A program made the translations under genes and the position numbers. Below, piece after piece: positions 45,688-54,023 of a stretch of DNA of 64,000 nucleotides. Under the pieces are notes generated by a model. It did no database searches, was not told where the DNA came from, and saw only the letters and a program-made list of their open reading frames with translations. Each line of letters starts with the position of its first letter. The first letter of the stretch is position 1. Origin of the DNA: Leifsonia shinshuensis (GTDB lineage Bacteria; Actinomycetota; Actinomycetes; Actinomycetales; Microbacteriaceae); NCBI RefSeq assembly GCF_031456835.1, contig NZ_JAVDVK010000001.1:372001-436000 (forward strand). The letters are read 5' to 3'.

Positions 45688-47762
45688 CGCGGGGTCACCG
45701 TCGTGAAGCCGCCCGGAGGCACGACGATGAAGCCGTGCGCGCCCACGGTCTGGGCGCGCCCGACCTGGTGGCCCGTCGCGTCGAAGGCGGTCGCGGTCAC
45801 GGGGCCGGTCGCGGCGATCTTCTGCGGGAGCGGGAGCTTCGTCGCGTTCACGTAGACGTCGAGGGAGGTGGTGCCCGCGAGACCCAGGTGGGAGACGACG
45901 GGCTGCACGAGCAGCGCGTCCAGGCGTGCCGTTCCGCTCACCTTCGCGGTCACCGAGGTCGCCTGCGCGGGCACGGGGACGGGCAGCGTCTGCGGCAGCA
46001 GGAACACCGGGCTGGGGGCGATGCCCTGCTCGCCGGGGCGCACGTTGTCGGTGCGGCCGAGCGGGAGGGTGAACCTCCCTACTGCGGCAGACCAGCTCGT
46101 CGTGCCGGATCCTCCGGGGCCGAGGTCGGCGATCGGGAGGATGCGCGCCACCGGGTGACCGGCGGGGAGCGCGATGGTGACCGTCGAGCCGCTGCCGGCC
46201 TGCAGGTACGCGCCGCCCGACCAGTTGGCCGAGCCGGTCCAGGCGGAGGGCGGGGTCGCCGTGGTGACCGGACCGGTCGTCGTCCCGCTCTCCGCTTCGA
46301 CGACCGTGAGGCCGTTCGTCGCGGTGGTGCGCGTGAGGGAGGTGGCGGCGCGGGCGATGGCGGGATGCGCGTCCAGCGCGAGCATGCTGAGCTCGGTGTG
46401 GATCACGGACTCCGCGCCGCAGTTGCGGTTCACGGTGCCGTCGGCGGCGATGCCGTCGACGCACACACCGGTGGCCGGGTCGTAGGCGGGGACACCCGCG
46501 CGGTTCGCACCGAAGTACCAGGCGCCCTCGGCGCCCGCGAGGGCGGCGAGCCCGGTGGCGCCGGTCGCGTCCGAGGCGGCGATCAGTCCCTCGAGCCGGG
46601 AGTCGACGCCGTACGCGATCTGGGTGCGGTCGGCCGGGGTCGGCGTCCAGCCGTTGTCCGGACCGCCGGTGGCCAGCAGCTGCGCGGTGAACTGCGCGAG
46701 GTCGGTGGAGGCGGCGCGCTGCAGGGCGCTGTCGCCGAGCGTCTGCGCCGCGGCCGTGAGGGCCGCGGGCTCCATCCCGGCCCAGGCGTGCCAGAAGGTG
46801 GGGGAGTTGGCCTCGGGCAGCAGGGCGCCGAACGGCCATTGGCCGGTCCCGCCGCTCTGCAGGCGCGGGACGCCCTCGGCGTAGCGGGCCAGGGCGGTGC
46901 GTGCGGCCGTGTCGCCGGGCTGCGCGGCCACGAAGGCGCTCAGGCCGAGCACGGCCTCCGCGGTCGCGCCGGCGCTGCCGACGATGAGCCAGCCGGGCAC
47001 GGTCACGCCGTTCGCCACCTGGGTCGTCGGGTACTGCGCGAGCGACTGGCGCTGCAGTGCGCCGAGCGCGAGCTGCATCCGGTCGGCAAGGAACGACGCG
47101 AAGGCCGGGTCTGCGGAGCGGAAGCCGGCGTAGCCCTCGCCGAGCGCCCACACGGTGCGCGCCAGCCAGAACGACTCGGCGGAGTCGGACGGGTCGGGCA
47201 GCTCCTTCGGTATGGCGGACGGGTTCAGCGTCCCGTCGTGCTGCTGCCAGAGCACCACGTTGCCGGCGTTCGGTCCGTCGGCCGTCTGCAGGTACGTGAG
47301 CGAGCGCAGCAGCTGGTACGCGCTCGTCCGGCTGGTGGCGGTGCCGTTCTGCTTCCAGTCGCGGAGATACACGACGGCGGCGCGGGAGATGTCGTCGGCG
47401 TCGTAGGCGCCCTGCGCATACCAACCGCGGGCCGGGTCGGTGATCGGTCCGCCGCCCACCCGGCGGAAGGAGCCGTCGGTCTGGCGGTCGGCGTAGACCC
47501 ACGGGGCGCGCGCGGTGGGCTCGTCGGCCGCCCGGTACGTCGTGTGCCCGGGGACGCCCGCGAGCAGGGGCACGTCGTCGAGCAGGAAGTCGAGGTGCGC
47601 CAGCTTGGTGAGCTTCGCCGGAGCGTCCGCAGCCGCCGTCCCGGCGGCGTGCACGGATGGGCTCGCCGCCTGGGCGGGAAGAGCGGTGGCGGTGGCGGCG
47701 AGCGTCGCCCCGATAAACAGGGCGAGTGCCGCCCTGGGCATGGTCAGTAGTCGGTTGCGCAT
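45684..47762 (-). CDS. Secreted protein, probable alpha-helical barrel plus C-terminal beta domain (692 aa)
   Basis: First gene of the carbohydrate operon. Signal peptide RNRLLTMPRAALALFIGATL then cleavage near ALPAQA. The central part (about 50-460) has repeated helices with Trp/Gly motifs (GWYAQGAYDADDISRAAVVYLRDW, FWLARTVWALGEGYAGFR, FWHAWAGMEPAAL, AEGAWYFGANRAGVPAYDP and NRNCGAESVIHTELSML), like six-hairpin glycosidases; the rest is beta-rich. The family is not recognised. ATG at 47762 follows GAGGGG by 8 nt; the longer frame starts in the promoter. It probably trims an outside glycan before import. Confidence 0.78.
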   Translation of the reverse strand: MRNRLLTMPRAALALFIGATLAATATALPAQAASPSVHAAGTAAADAPAKLTKLAHLDFLLDDVPLLAGVPGHTTYRAADEPTARAPWVYADRQTDGSFRRVGGGPITDPARGWYAQGAYDADDISRAAVVYLRDWKQNGTATSRTSAYQLLRSLTYLQTADGPNAGNVVLWQQHDGTLNPSAIPKELPDPSDSAESFWLARTVWALGEGYAGFRSADPAFASFLADRMQLALGALQRQSLAQYPTTQVANGVTVPGWLIVGSAGATAEAVLGLSAFVAAQPGDTAARTALARYAEGVPRLQSGGTGQWPFGALLPEANSPTFWHAWAGMEPAALTAAAQTLGDSALQRAASTDLAQFTAQLLATGGPDNGWTPTPADRTQIAYGVDSRLEGLIAASDATGATGLAALAGAEGAWYFGANRAGVPAYDPATGVCVDGIAADGTVNRNCGAESVIHTELSMLALDAHPAIARAATSLTRTTATNGLTVVEAESGTTTGPVTTATPPSAWTGSANWSGGAYLQAGSGSTVTIALPAGHPVARILPIADLGPGGSGTTSWSAAVGRFTLPLGRTDNVRPGEQGIAPSPVFLLPQTLPVPVPAQATSVTAKVSGTARLDALLVQPVVSHLGLAGTTSLDVYVNATKLPLPQKIAATGPVTATAFDATGHQVGRAQTVGAHGFIVVPPGGFTTVTPR

Positions 47763-47823
47763 CGTTGCGACCCCTCGAATCGTGGGGCGCCGACGGTCGG
47801 AACATCCGATCGACGACGTCATC

Positions 47824-47845
47824 TAAACCGGTTCAAAAGACGGTA
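47824..47845 (-). promoter_or_regulatory. LacI-type operator and -10 box for the carbohydrate operon
   Basis: TAAACCGGTTCA (47824-47835) is a near-perfect 12-bp palindrome with the central CG typical of LacI-family operators. A TACCGT -10 box lies at 47840-47845 on the minus strand, so the operator covers the transcription start. The leader to the ATG at 47762 is about 70 nt. The AT of the site stands out in GC-rich DNA. Confidence 0.72.
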
Positions 47846-47957
47846 GGCGCTCTACGCGCGGAAGTCAATACGAGTCTTGTGAAGGCACCCGGGGTGCGGC
47901 CAGACTTGCCCCACCGCGACCGACCGCGCCGCACCGCTGGGGCAAGGAGGACCACAC

Positions 47958-49079
47958 GTGGAGTACAAGGACATTCCCACCAAGGCCGACGTCGAACGGA
48001 TCGCCGCACTCCGGCAGCCCGGGTGCGTGAGCATCTACCTGCCGACGGGGACGACGCCCGCCGAGGCGGATCGGGCGAGGATCGAGCTCAAGAACCACCT
48101 CGCGAGCGCCGCGCGGGCCCTCGAGGAGCTGAAGGTGGACCGGGCCCGCATCCGAGCCGTGCACACCGAAGGCGAGCGCATCCTCGACGACCGGGACTTC
48201 TGGCGCTACCAATCGCGCTCGTTGGCCGTCTTCCTCGACGGCGATATGGCCCAGACCTTCCGGCTCCCCAACCGGCTGGGCACATCCTGCGAGATCTCGG
48301 ACCGCTTCTACGTCAAGCCGCTGCTGCGCGCGCTGACCTTCCCGCAGTCGGCGCTCATCCTGGCGCTCGCGGGCAACTCGGTCCGCCTCCTGCACATCAC
48401 CCCCGACCGGCCGGCCGAGCGGATCGACGTGCCCGGGATGCCGCACGACGTCGCCTCGGCCGTCGGGCTGGCTTCGGTGAGCGGCCGCTCGCCGGACGGG
48501 CGCATCCAGGGCTCCGAAGGCCAGAAGGTGCGGATGCTGGAGTACGTGCAGGCGATCGACCGGGCGCTCCGGCCGCTCCTCGCGAACTCGTCGGAGCCGC
48601 TCATCCTCGCCGCCGCCGAGCCGCTTGCGGGCATCTTCCGCGGCGCGGTCGAGTACCCGCGGCTGGTCGCCGAGACGATCTCCGGCAACCCGGAGGACAA
48701 GACGGACGAAGAGCTCGCCGCCGCCGCCCGGGGCGTGCTCGACCGGCTGTACGCGAGCAAGGTGGGGGCGCTGCGGGAGGCGTACGAGGCACGGATCGCG
48801 GCGGGCACCGCCCTGGTCGACCTGAGCGACATCGCCCGCGCCGCGACGTTCGGCGCCGTCGAGTCCCTGGTCTTCGACATCGACCGGCGCGTTCCGGGCT
48901 GGGTCGACGACGAGACGGGCGTGATCACCTTCGCCGACGAGGACGTCCCGGGCGATTACGGCGTGGTGGACGAGATCCTGCGCCGCGCGCTCGGGTCGAA
49001 GGCGACCGTGTACGCGCTGCGGGCCGAGGATGTGCCGGGCGGGGGAGCGGCGGCCGCGGCGGTGCGCTACCCGGTCTGA
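47958..49079 (+). CDS. baeRF family protein (archaeo-eukaryotic release factor-like fold)
   Basis: Bacterial members of the eRF1-domain-2-like superfamily, role unknown, proposed to act on ribosomes or tRNA/peptidyl links. CVSIYLPTGTTPAEADRARIELKNHL at the N-terminus and LAVFLDGDMAQTFRLPNRL, LALAGNSVRLLHI are typical. The C-terminal half adds an alpha/beta domain, ending GSKATVYALRAEDVPGGG. GTG at 47958 has AAGGAGG with 7-nt spacing, a strong site. 373 aa. It is divergent from the carbohydrate operon. Confidence 0.8.
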   Translation: MEYKDIPTKADVERIAALRQPGCVSIYLPTGTTPAEADRARIELKNHLASAARALEELKVDRARIRAVHTEGERILDDRDFWRYQSRSLAVFLDGDMAQTFRLPNRLGTSCEISDRFYVKPLLRALTFPQSALILALAGNSVRLLHITPDRPAERIDVPGMPHDVASAVGLASVSGRSPDGRIQGSEGQKVRMLEYVQAIDRALRPLLANSSEPLILAAAEPLAGIFRGAVEYPRLVAETISGNPEDKTDEELAAAARGVLDRLYASKVGALREAYEARIAAGTALVDLSDIARAATFGAVESLVFDIDRRVPGWVDDETGVITFADEDVPGDYGVVDEILRRALGSKATVYALRAEDVPGGGAAAAAVRYPV

Positions 49080-49124
49080 GCGGTCAGCGCCGACCGTCAG
49101 CGCGCCACGTTCGGCGCCCGGCGG

Positions 49125-49625
49125 TCAGCGCCGCGGCCGCACCGCCAGCACCAGGAACTCCTGCACGGCGGCCAGCCAGTCGTAGACCGCGCGCTGCATG
49201 GCCGACTCGTCGTCGTGCACGTCGCCCTCGTCGCCGTCCTCGTGGATGCCGAGTCGCGCCGCGAGGACGAGCCTCAGATCGGTGATGGTGCGGAGCCACG
49301 CGGTCGCCTGCTCCGCGTCCAGCACGACGACCACCGAGCCGGCGGCGGGCTCGCCCAGGCTGTCGATGAGCGTCCTCGCGCCCGCCTCCTTGCGCTCGGC
49401 CAGCCCCGCGGCGGTGAACCGGCGGAACTCCGCCGACGCCTCCGGGTCGTCCGGATACGCGTCGGGCAGCAGGCGCCGCAGCGCCGGATCGGCGGAGCCG
49501 TCGTCCGCGGCGGACGCGCGCGCCAGCTCGACGGCCTCCTCGGCGAGCGAGCGCAGCAGCTGCGCCTCGTCCGCGCGGAACCGCGCCGACACGCGCCCGT
49601 CCTTCCGCCGGTGGAACGGGATCAC
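49125..49625 (-). CDS. DUF2017 family protein (166 aa)
   Basis: Actinobacterial protein of unknown function, almost always next to clpS. VSARFRADEAQLLRSLAEEAVEL, the PDAYPDDPEASAEFRRFTAAGLAERK block and DLRLVLAARLGI followed by an acidic EDGDEGDVHDDESAMQRAVYDWLAAVQEFLV end are family features. GTG at 49625 overlaps the clpS stop (GTGA). Confidence 0.88.
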   Translation of the reverse strand: MIPFHRRKDGRVSARFRADEAQLLRSLAEEAVELARASAADDGSADPALRRLLPDAYPDDPEASAEFRRFTAAGLAERKEAGARTLIDSLGEPAAGSVVVVLDAEQATAWLRTITDLRLVLAARLGIHEDGDEGDVHDDESAMQRAVYDWLAAVQEFLVLAVRPRR

Positions 49626-49927
49626 TCGTCGGCCTTCCGCAGCGTCGCCCAGAGGCCGTAGTCGTGCATCGCCTCGACGTGCCGTTCCATCTCCTCGCGC
49701 GTGCCCGTCGCGACGACCGCGCGGCCCTCGTTGTGCACGAGCATCATCAGCCGCTCCGCCTCCCGTCGCGGGAAGCCGAAGTAGGTCTGGAAGACGTAGG
49801 TGACGTAGCTCATCAGGTTGACGGGGTCGTTCCAGACGATCGTGATCCAGGGCGAGCCCAGCTGGAGCAGTTCGTCGGTTCCGGTCTGCTCGAGCGTGCC
49901 CGCATCGGCGGCGGGGGCGGGGCTCAC
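49622..49927 (-). CDS. clpS: ATP-dependent Clp protease adaptor ClpS
   Basis: Binds the N-domain of ClpA/ClpC and delivers N-degron substrates. WITIVWNDPVNLMSYVTYVFQTYFGF contains the NDPVN segment that recognises N-terminal bulky residues; the later MMLVHNEGRAVVATGTREEMERHVEAMHDYGLWATL is the rest of the fold. 101 aa from GTG at 49927, overlapping the GH15 stop (GTGA); no independent ribosome site is visible, so translation is probably coupled to the glucoamylase. Confidence 0.95.
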   Translation of the reverse strand: MSPAPAADAGTLEQTGTDELLQLGSPWITIVWNDPVNLMSYVTYVFQTYFGFPRREAERLMMLVHNEGRAVVATGTREEMERHVEAMHDYGLWATLRKADE

Positions 49928-51699
49928 AGCGGGACGCCCCCGATCGCGTCCGCCGCGCGGACCAGGGCGAGATGGGTGAGCGCCTGAGGGGTGTTCCCGG
50001 CGTGGGAGCGGCCCTCGACGTCGTATTCCTCGGAGAGCATACCGACGTCGTTCGCCAGGCCGACCAGCCGATCCATGAGCCGGACCGCGTCCTCGTGGCG
50101 CCCCGAGTGGGCGTACTGCTCGACCAGCCAGAACGAGCAGGCGAGGAACGGATGCTCGCCCGGGGGCAGCCCGTCCACCCCGCTCTCGGTGCGGTAGCGG
50201 AGCAGCAGCCCGTCCCGCAGCAGGTCCTCTTCGAGCGCGCGGACGGTGCCCAGCATCCGCGGGTCGTCCGCTGCGACATAGCCGACCTGCGCCAGCTGGA
50301 GCAGCGACGCATCCACCTCGGTCGAGCCGTAGTGCTGAACGTAGGTTCCGCGGTGCGGGTCCCAGCCGTTCGCCTCGATGTCGGCGCGGATCGCGTCGCG
50401 CTCGCGTTTCCACCGCTCCACCGGGCCTTCGAGGCCGTAGTCCTCGACCGCGCGGACGGCGCAGTCGAAGGCGGCCCACACCAGCGCGCGCGAATGCGTG
50501 AACTGCTTCGGCTCGTCGCGGATCTCCCAGATGCCGTGGTCGGGGTCCCGCCAATGCTGCTCCAGGTATCCCATCAGCGCCCGCTGGAGCGCCCACGAGA
50601 AGCGCGTCTCCGGGTTGCCGGCGCGACGCCCGCGGTCGAGGCCGAGCATGACCTCGCCGATCACGTCGGCCTGGAACTGGGTCGACGCACCGTTGCCGAC
50701 GCGCACCGGATGCGCCCCCTGGTATCCGGGGAGGCTGTCGATGATGCGCTCGTCGAGATCGCGCTCGCCCGCCAGGCCGTACATGATCTGCACGTCGCCG
50801 GGGTCGCCCGCGATGGCGCGCAGCAGCCAGTCGCGCCAGTGGTCGACGTAGTCGTTGTAGCCGTGGGCGAGGAGCACGCCGATGGTGAGCGACGCATCCC
50901 GCAGCCACACGTAGCGGTAGTCCCAGTTGCGCTGCCCCCCGAACGACTCCGGCAGTGAGGTGGTCGCGGCGGCCACGATGCCCCCGGTCTCCAGGTGGGA
51001 GAGCGCGCGGAGCAGCAGCAGCGAGCGCACGACCTCATCGCGGTACGGCCCTTCGTGCGCGTACCCGCTCGCCCACTCGGCCCACCACTCGCGGGTGTGC
51101 TGGAGGGCGCCCTCCACGTCGAGCGCCGGGGGAGAGTCGCGGTGCGACGGGAACCAGGTGAGCACGAGGTCGATCGTCTCGCCGGCGTGCACGGAGAAGG
51201 AGCCCTGGTGGGAATGGTTCGCCGGGCGCAGCTCCGTGCCGCGGACGACGATCGCGTCGGGCCCGGCGACCGCGATCAGCGCGTGCGGGTGCTCCTTCTT
51301 CTCCTGGCGCACCCAGGGGATCGCCGTGGCGTAGCCGAAGCGGATGCGGAGGTCCTGCTGCATCGGGACGGTGCCGCTGACGCCGCGGACCCGCCGGATG
51401 ATGTCCGCGCGGTGGTCGTTCATCGGCATGAGGTCGGTGACCTCGACCTCCCCGCTCGGGGTGGTCCACCGCGTGACGAGGATCATCGTGTCCTTCTCGT
51501 ACCGGCGGGTGCTGGTCGCGGACGCGTCGGTCGGGGCCACCAGCCAGCGTCCGTGGTCCTCGGTGCCGAGCAGCGCCCCGAACATGGAGCGCGAGTCGTA
51601 GCGCGGAAGGCACAGCCAGTCGATGCTTCCGTCCTTCCCGACGAGGGCCCCGGTGAAGCAGTCACTGATCAGGGCGTAATCCTCGATGGGGAGCGACAT
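49924..51699 (-). CDS. GH15 family glucoamylase-like glycosidase
   Basis: Cytoplasmic six-hairpin glycosidase (glucoamylase or trehalase-type in actinobacteria). The N-terminal beta domain opens with PIEDYALISDCFTGALVGKDG and SIDWLCLPRYDSRSMF; the catalytic domain has FGGQRNWDYRYVWLRDASLT with the WLRDA signature. 591 aa, no signal peptide. ATG at 51699 follows CATACT by 6 nt (leaderless). Some mycobacterial relatives are trehalases; the otsA/otsB genes 10 kb away make that role possible here, but not shown. Confidence 0.9.
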   Translation of the reverse strand: MSLPIEDYALISDCFTGALVGKDGSIDWLCLPRYDSRSMFGALLGTEDHGRWLVAPTDASATSTRRYEKDTMILVTRWTTPSGEVEVTDLMPMNDHRADIIRRVRGVSGTVPMQQDLRIRFGYATAIPWVRQEKKEHPHALIAVAGPDAIVVRGTELRPANHSHQGSFSVHAGETIDLVLTWFPSHRDSPPALDVEGALQHTREWWAEWASGYAHEGPYRDEVVRSLLLLRALSHLETGGIVAAATTSLPESFGGQRNWDYRYVWLRDASLTIGVLLAHGYNDYVDHWRDWLLRAIAGDPGDVQIMYGLAGERDLDERIIDSLPGYQGAHPVRVGNGASTQFQADVIGEVMLGLDRGRRAGNPETRFSWALQRALMGYLEQHWRDPDHGIWEIRDEPKQFTHSRALVWAAFDCAVRAVEDYGLEGPVERWKRERDAIRADIEANGWDPHRGTYVQHYGSTEVDASLLQLAQVGYVAADDPRMLGTVRALEEDLLRDGLLLRYRTESGVDGLPPGEHPFLACSFWLVEQYAHSGRHEDAVRLMDRLVGLANDVGMLSEEYDVEGRSHAGNTPQALTHLALVRAADAIGGVPL

Positions 51700-51705
51700 A
51701 TTCCC

Positions 51706-51721
51706 AGTATGGCCGTACTGT
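51706..51721. promoter_or_regulatory. Divergent leaderless promoters (CATACT minus, TACTGT plus)
   Basis: CATACT (51706-51711, minus strand) lies 6 nt before the GH15 ATG; TACTGT (51716-51721, plus strand) lies 7 nt before ATG at 51729. Two transcripts start within about 30 bp in opposite directions, so their activities are likely linked. Confidence 0.5.
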
Positions 51722-51728
51722 GATGGGC

Positions 51729-53105
51729 ATGACGCAGTCCGTGGACACTCTTGTGATTCTCGGAGCATCCGGCGACCTCACGTCACGGCTCCTGCTCCCC
51801 GCCATCGGACAACTGCTCACCGATCAGCCGGATCGCGCGTTCGCTCTGGTGGGCTCCAGCAGCGCCGACCTCGACGACGACGCGTGGAAGAAGATCGTCC
51901 GCACCTCGTTCGCGACCGTCGAGGCGAAGGGCGACGCGGTCGAGCGGCTGCTCGACGGGACGCGGTACGTGAAGGCCGACGCGACGAGCGCCGACGACCT
52001 GAAGCAGCTGCTCGGGAGCGCGGACGGCGTGCCCGCCCTCTACTTCGCCCTCCCGCCCGCGGTCACCGCGAAGGCGTGCCAGGCCCTCGGCACGTTCGAG
52101 CTGCCGAAGGGCCTCACCCTCGCGCTCGAGAAGCCCTTCGGCACCGACCGGGAGAGCGCGATCGCGCTGAACGCGCAGCTCGCCAAGCTCGTGCCCGAAG
52201 ACCAGATCCACCGCGTGGACCACTTCCTCGGCCGTTCCAGCGTGCTCAACATCCTCGGCGTGCGCTTCGCCAACGGCATTCTCGAACCCATCTGGGACGG
52301 CCTCCACATCGAGCGCGTCGACGTGATCTATGACGAGACGCTGGCGCTGGAGGGACGCGCCGGCTACTACGACGGCGCCGGGGCGCTGATCGACATGATC
52401 CAGAGCCACCTCCTGCAGGTGATGGCGGTGCTCGCCATGGAGCCGCCGTCCACGCTCGGAGCGCCGGACCTCCGCGACGCCAAGCAGCTGGTGCTGCGCG
52501 CGACGAAGGTGTGGGGCGACGACCCCGTCGCCTCCAGCCGCCGCGCCCGCTACGGTGCGGGGGAGATCGAGGGACGCACGCTGCCCGCCTACGCGGACGA
52601 GAAGGGCGTCGACCCGTCGCGGGAGACCGAGACGCTCGCCGAGGTCACGCTGCAGATCGACACCTGGCGGTGGAAGGGCGTCCCGTTCACGCTCCGCTCC
52701 GGGAAGGCGCTCGGCGGCCGGCGGCGCGAGATGGTGATCACGTTCGCGCCCGCACGGCAGATGCCGGTCGGGCTGAAGGGCACCATGGAGCCGGCCAAGC
52801 TGCGGCTGATGTTCGCACCGGACTCGATGGAGCTGGAACTCAACATCAACGGCACCGACGACCCGTACGAGCTGGAGCGCACGACGCTCACCGCCGACTT
52901 CGGCCCCGGAGCGCTGCTGGCTTACGGCGAAGTCCTGGAGGGCATCCTCGACGGCGACCCGTCGCTGTCGGTTCGGGCCGACACGGCGGTGGAGTGCTGG
53001 CGGATCGTGGAGCCGGTGCTCGACGCGTGGCGCCAGGGCCGCGTGCCGCTGGAGGAGTACCCGGCGGGATCGGACGGGCCGAAGGACTGGGCGCCGCTGG
53101 GCTGA
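51729..53105 (+). CDS. zwf: Glucose-6-phosphate dehydrogenase family protein
   Basis: Oxidises glucose-6-phosphate with NAD(P)+ in the pentose phosphate route. LVILGASGDLTSRLLLPAI is the dinucleotide-binding motif, KPFGTDRESAIALN and HRVDHFLGRSSVLNIL (canonical RIDHYLGK) are the substrate-site motifs with the catalytic histidine. At 458 aa it is shorter than typical Zwf (about 490-510) and the DHYLGK lysine is Arg, so it may be a divergent paralogue. ATG at 51729 is chosen over 51723 because it lies 7 nt after TACTGT. Confidence 0.87.
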   Translation: MTQSVDTLVILGASGDLTSRLLLPAIGQLLTDQPDRAFALVGSSSADLDDDAWKKIVRTSFATVEAKGDAVERLLDGTRYVKADATSADDLKQLLGSADGVPALYFALPPAVTAKACQALGTFELPKGLTLALEKPFGTDRESAIALNAQLAKLVPEDQIHRVDHFLGRSSVLNILGVRFANGILEPIWDGLHIERVDVIYDETLALEGRAGYYDGAGALIDMIQSHLLQVMAVLAMEPPSTLGAPDLRDAKQLVLRATKVWGDDPVASSRRARYGAGEIEGRTLPAYADEKGVDPSRETETLAEVTLQIDTWRWKGVPFTLRSGKALGGRRREMVITFAPARQMPVGLKGTMEPAKLRLMFAPDSMELELNINGTDDPYELERTTLTADFGPGALLAYGEVLEGILDGDPSLSVRADTAVECWRIVEPVLDAWRQGRVPLEEYPAGSDGPKDWAPLG

Positions 53106-53127
53106 GCGGTACTGGGCTGAGCGGTGG

Positions 53128-53643
53128 TCAGGCCGCCGAGCGGTGCGAGACGAGCGGGAACTCGCCGGTCACAGGCTTGCGCAGGTCGGTCCACTGGGTG
53201 ATCGGAGCGGGCTCCCAGCCGAACGCGGCCGGCTCGGCCTCGACCGGCGTCTCGGCGACGGCGGGGGCGGGCTCTGCGATCGCGGCGTCCGCATCCACTG
53301 CGACGGAGGCGGCGACGGGCTCCACGACGGCGGCGCTCTCGGTCGCCGGCTGGTCGGTCACCGCGGCGGCCAGGTGCTGCGGCTCGGTGAGCGACTCGCC
53401 GGCCTCGAGGCGACGGCGCGCTTCCGCGATGGCGGCGGCGATGCCGACCGAGACGGACTGGGCGAGGATCGAGTGGAAGATGGTGTCGGTGTCGTCCTGG
53501 GCGCGGCGGACGACCGTCCACTCGCCCTTCTCGCCGATCAGCTCGGCCACCTTCGTGTGCACGAGCTCGAGGATCTGGGCATCCGTCAGCTGAGGGACCG
53601 GCGCCGCCGGCACCGCTGCAGCGTGCCGCCTACGACCAAACAT
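53128..53643 (-). CDS. Hypothetical protein with acidic Ala/Pro-rich tail (171 aa)
   Basis: Not recognised. N-terminal FGRRRHAAAV is basic; residues 18-80 (LTDAQILELVHTKVAELIGEKGEWTVVRRAQDDTDTIFHSIL) form a helix-rich folded part; residues 85-150 are a low-complexity Ala/Val/Glu/Pro stretch; the end is WEPAPITQWTDLRKPVTGEF. ATG at 53643 follows AAGGGG by 7 nt. It may be a Microbacteriaceae-specific protein. Confidence 0.6.
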   Translation of the reverse strand: MFGRRRHAAAVPAAPVPQLTDAQILELVHTKVAELIGEKGEWTVVRRAQDDTDTIFHSILAQSVSVGIAAAIAEARRRLEAGESLTEPQHLAAAVTDQPATESAAVVEPVAASVAVDADAAIAEPAPAVAETPVEAEPAAFGWEPAPITQWTDLRKPVTGEFPLVSHRSAA

Positions 53644-53677
53644 CGCGCACCCCTTCCAGGTTCACCTTCGAATACAA

Positions 53678-53690
53678 GTGTCCTGGACAC
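53678..53690. promoter_or_regulatory. Palindrome GTGTCC-T-GGACAC before gene 53128-53643
   Basis: Perfect 6-1-6 inverted repeat 35 bp upstream of the start, directly next to TGTATT, a -10-like box on the minus strand. Candidate operator. Confidence 0.4.
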
Positions 53691-53705
53691 GCGCGCTGTG
53701 AGACC

Positions 53706-53731
53706 GCGCAACACGCCGGAGAATTTCCCGG
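53706..53731. repeat. Degenerate half copy of the GCAACACGCCG palindrome family
   Basis: GCGCAACACGCCG followed by TTTCCCGG resembles one arm of the long palindrome at 55201-55260. The second arm is missing. Confidence 0.4.
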
Positions 53732-53742
53732 AAATCAGCGGG

Positions 53743-53961
53743 TCAACGCCCTTTTCGGGATCCGAGGGGGTGGGATTCGCGCTCGGACGCCTCCTTGGAC
53801 TCCTGAAGCACCGCGCCGACGGCCAGCGCGAGCGAGATCCCGGCGTTGATCCACATCAGCGGGATGCGCCAGTCGCGCGGCCCGCTCTTGGACGACTGGA
53901 TGGTGGTCCACAGGCCGATCGCCGCACTGATCACGGCCCCGTTGAAGAGGTACTTGCGCAT
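53743..53961 (-). CDS. Small membrane protein, two segments (72 aa)
   Basis: Two hydrophobic stretches (YLFNGAVISAAIGLWTTI and IPLMWINAGISLALAVGAVL) with a charged C-terminus. Not recognised. AAAGGA lies 5-6 nt before the ATG; TACGCT lies about 25 nt upstream as a -10 box. Divergent from the ArsB-like gene with 62 bp between. Confidence 0.62.
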   Translation of the reverse strand: MRKYLFNGAVISAAIGLWTTIQSSKSGPRDWRIPLMWINAGISLALAVGAVLQESKEASERESHPLGSRKGR

Positions 53962-54023
53962 GCCGTTCCTTTCGGTGTCGCCCCGTAGCGTACGCTTCCA
54001 CAGTCGGGACCGGGAGGAGGAGG

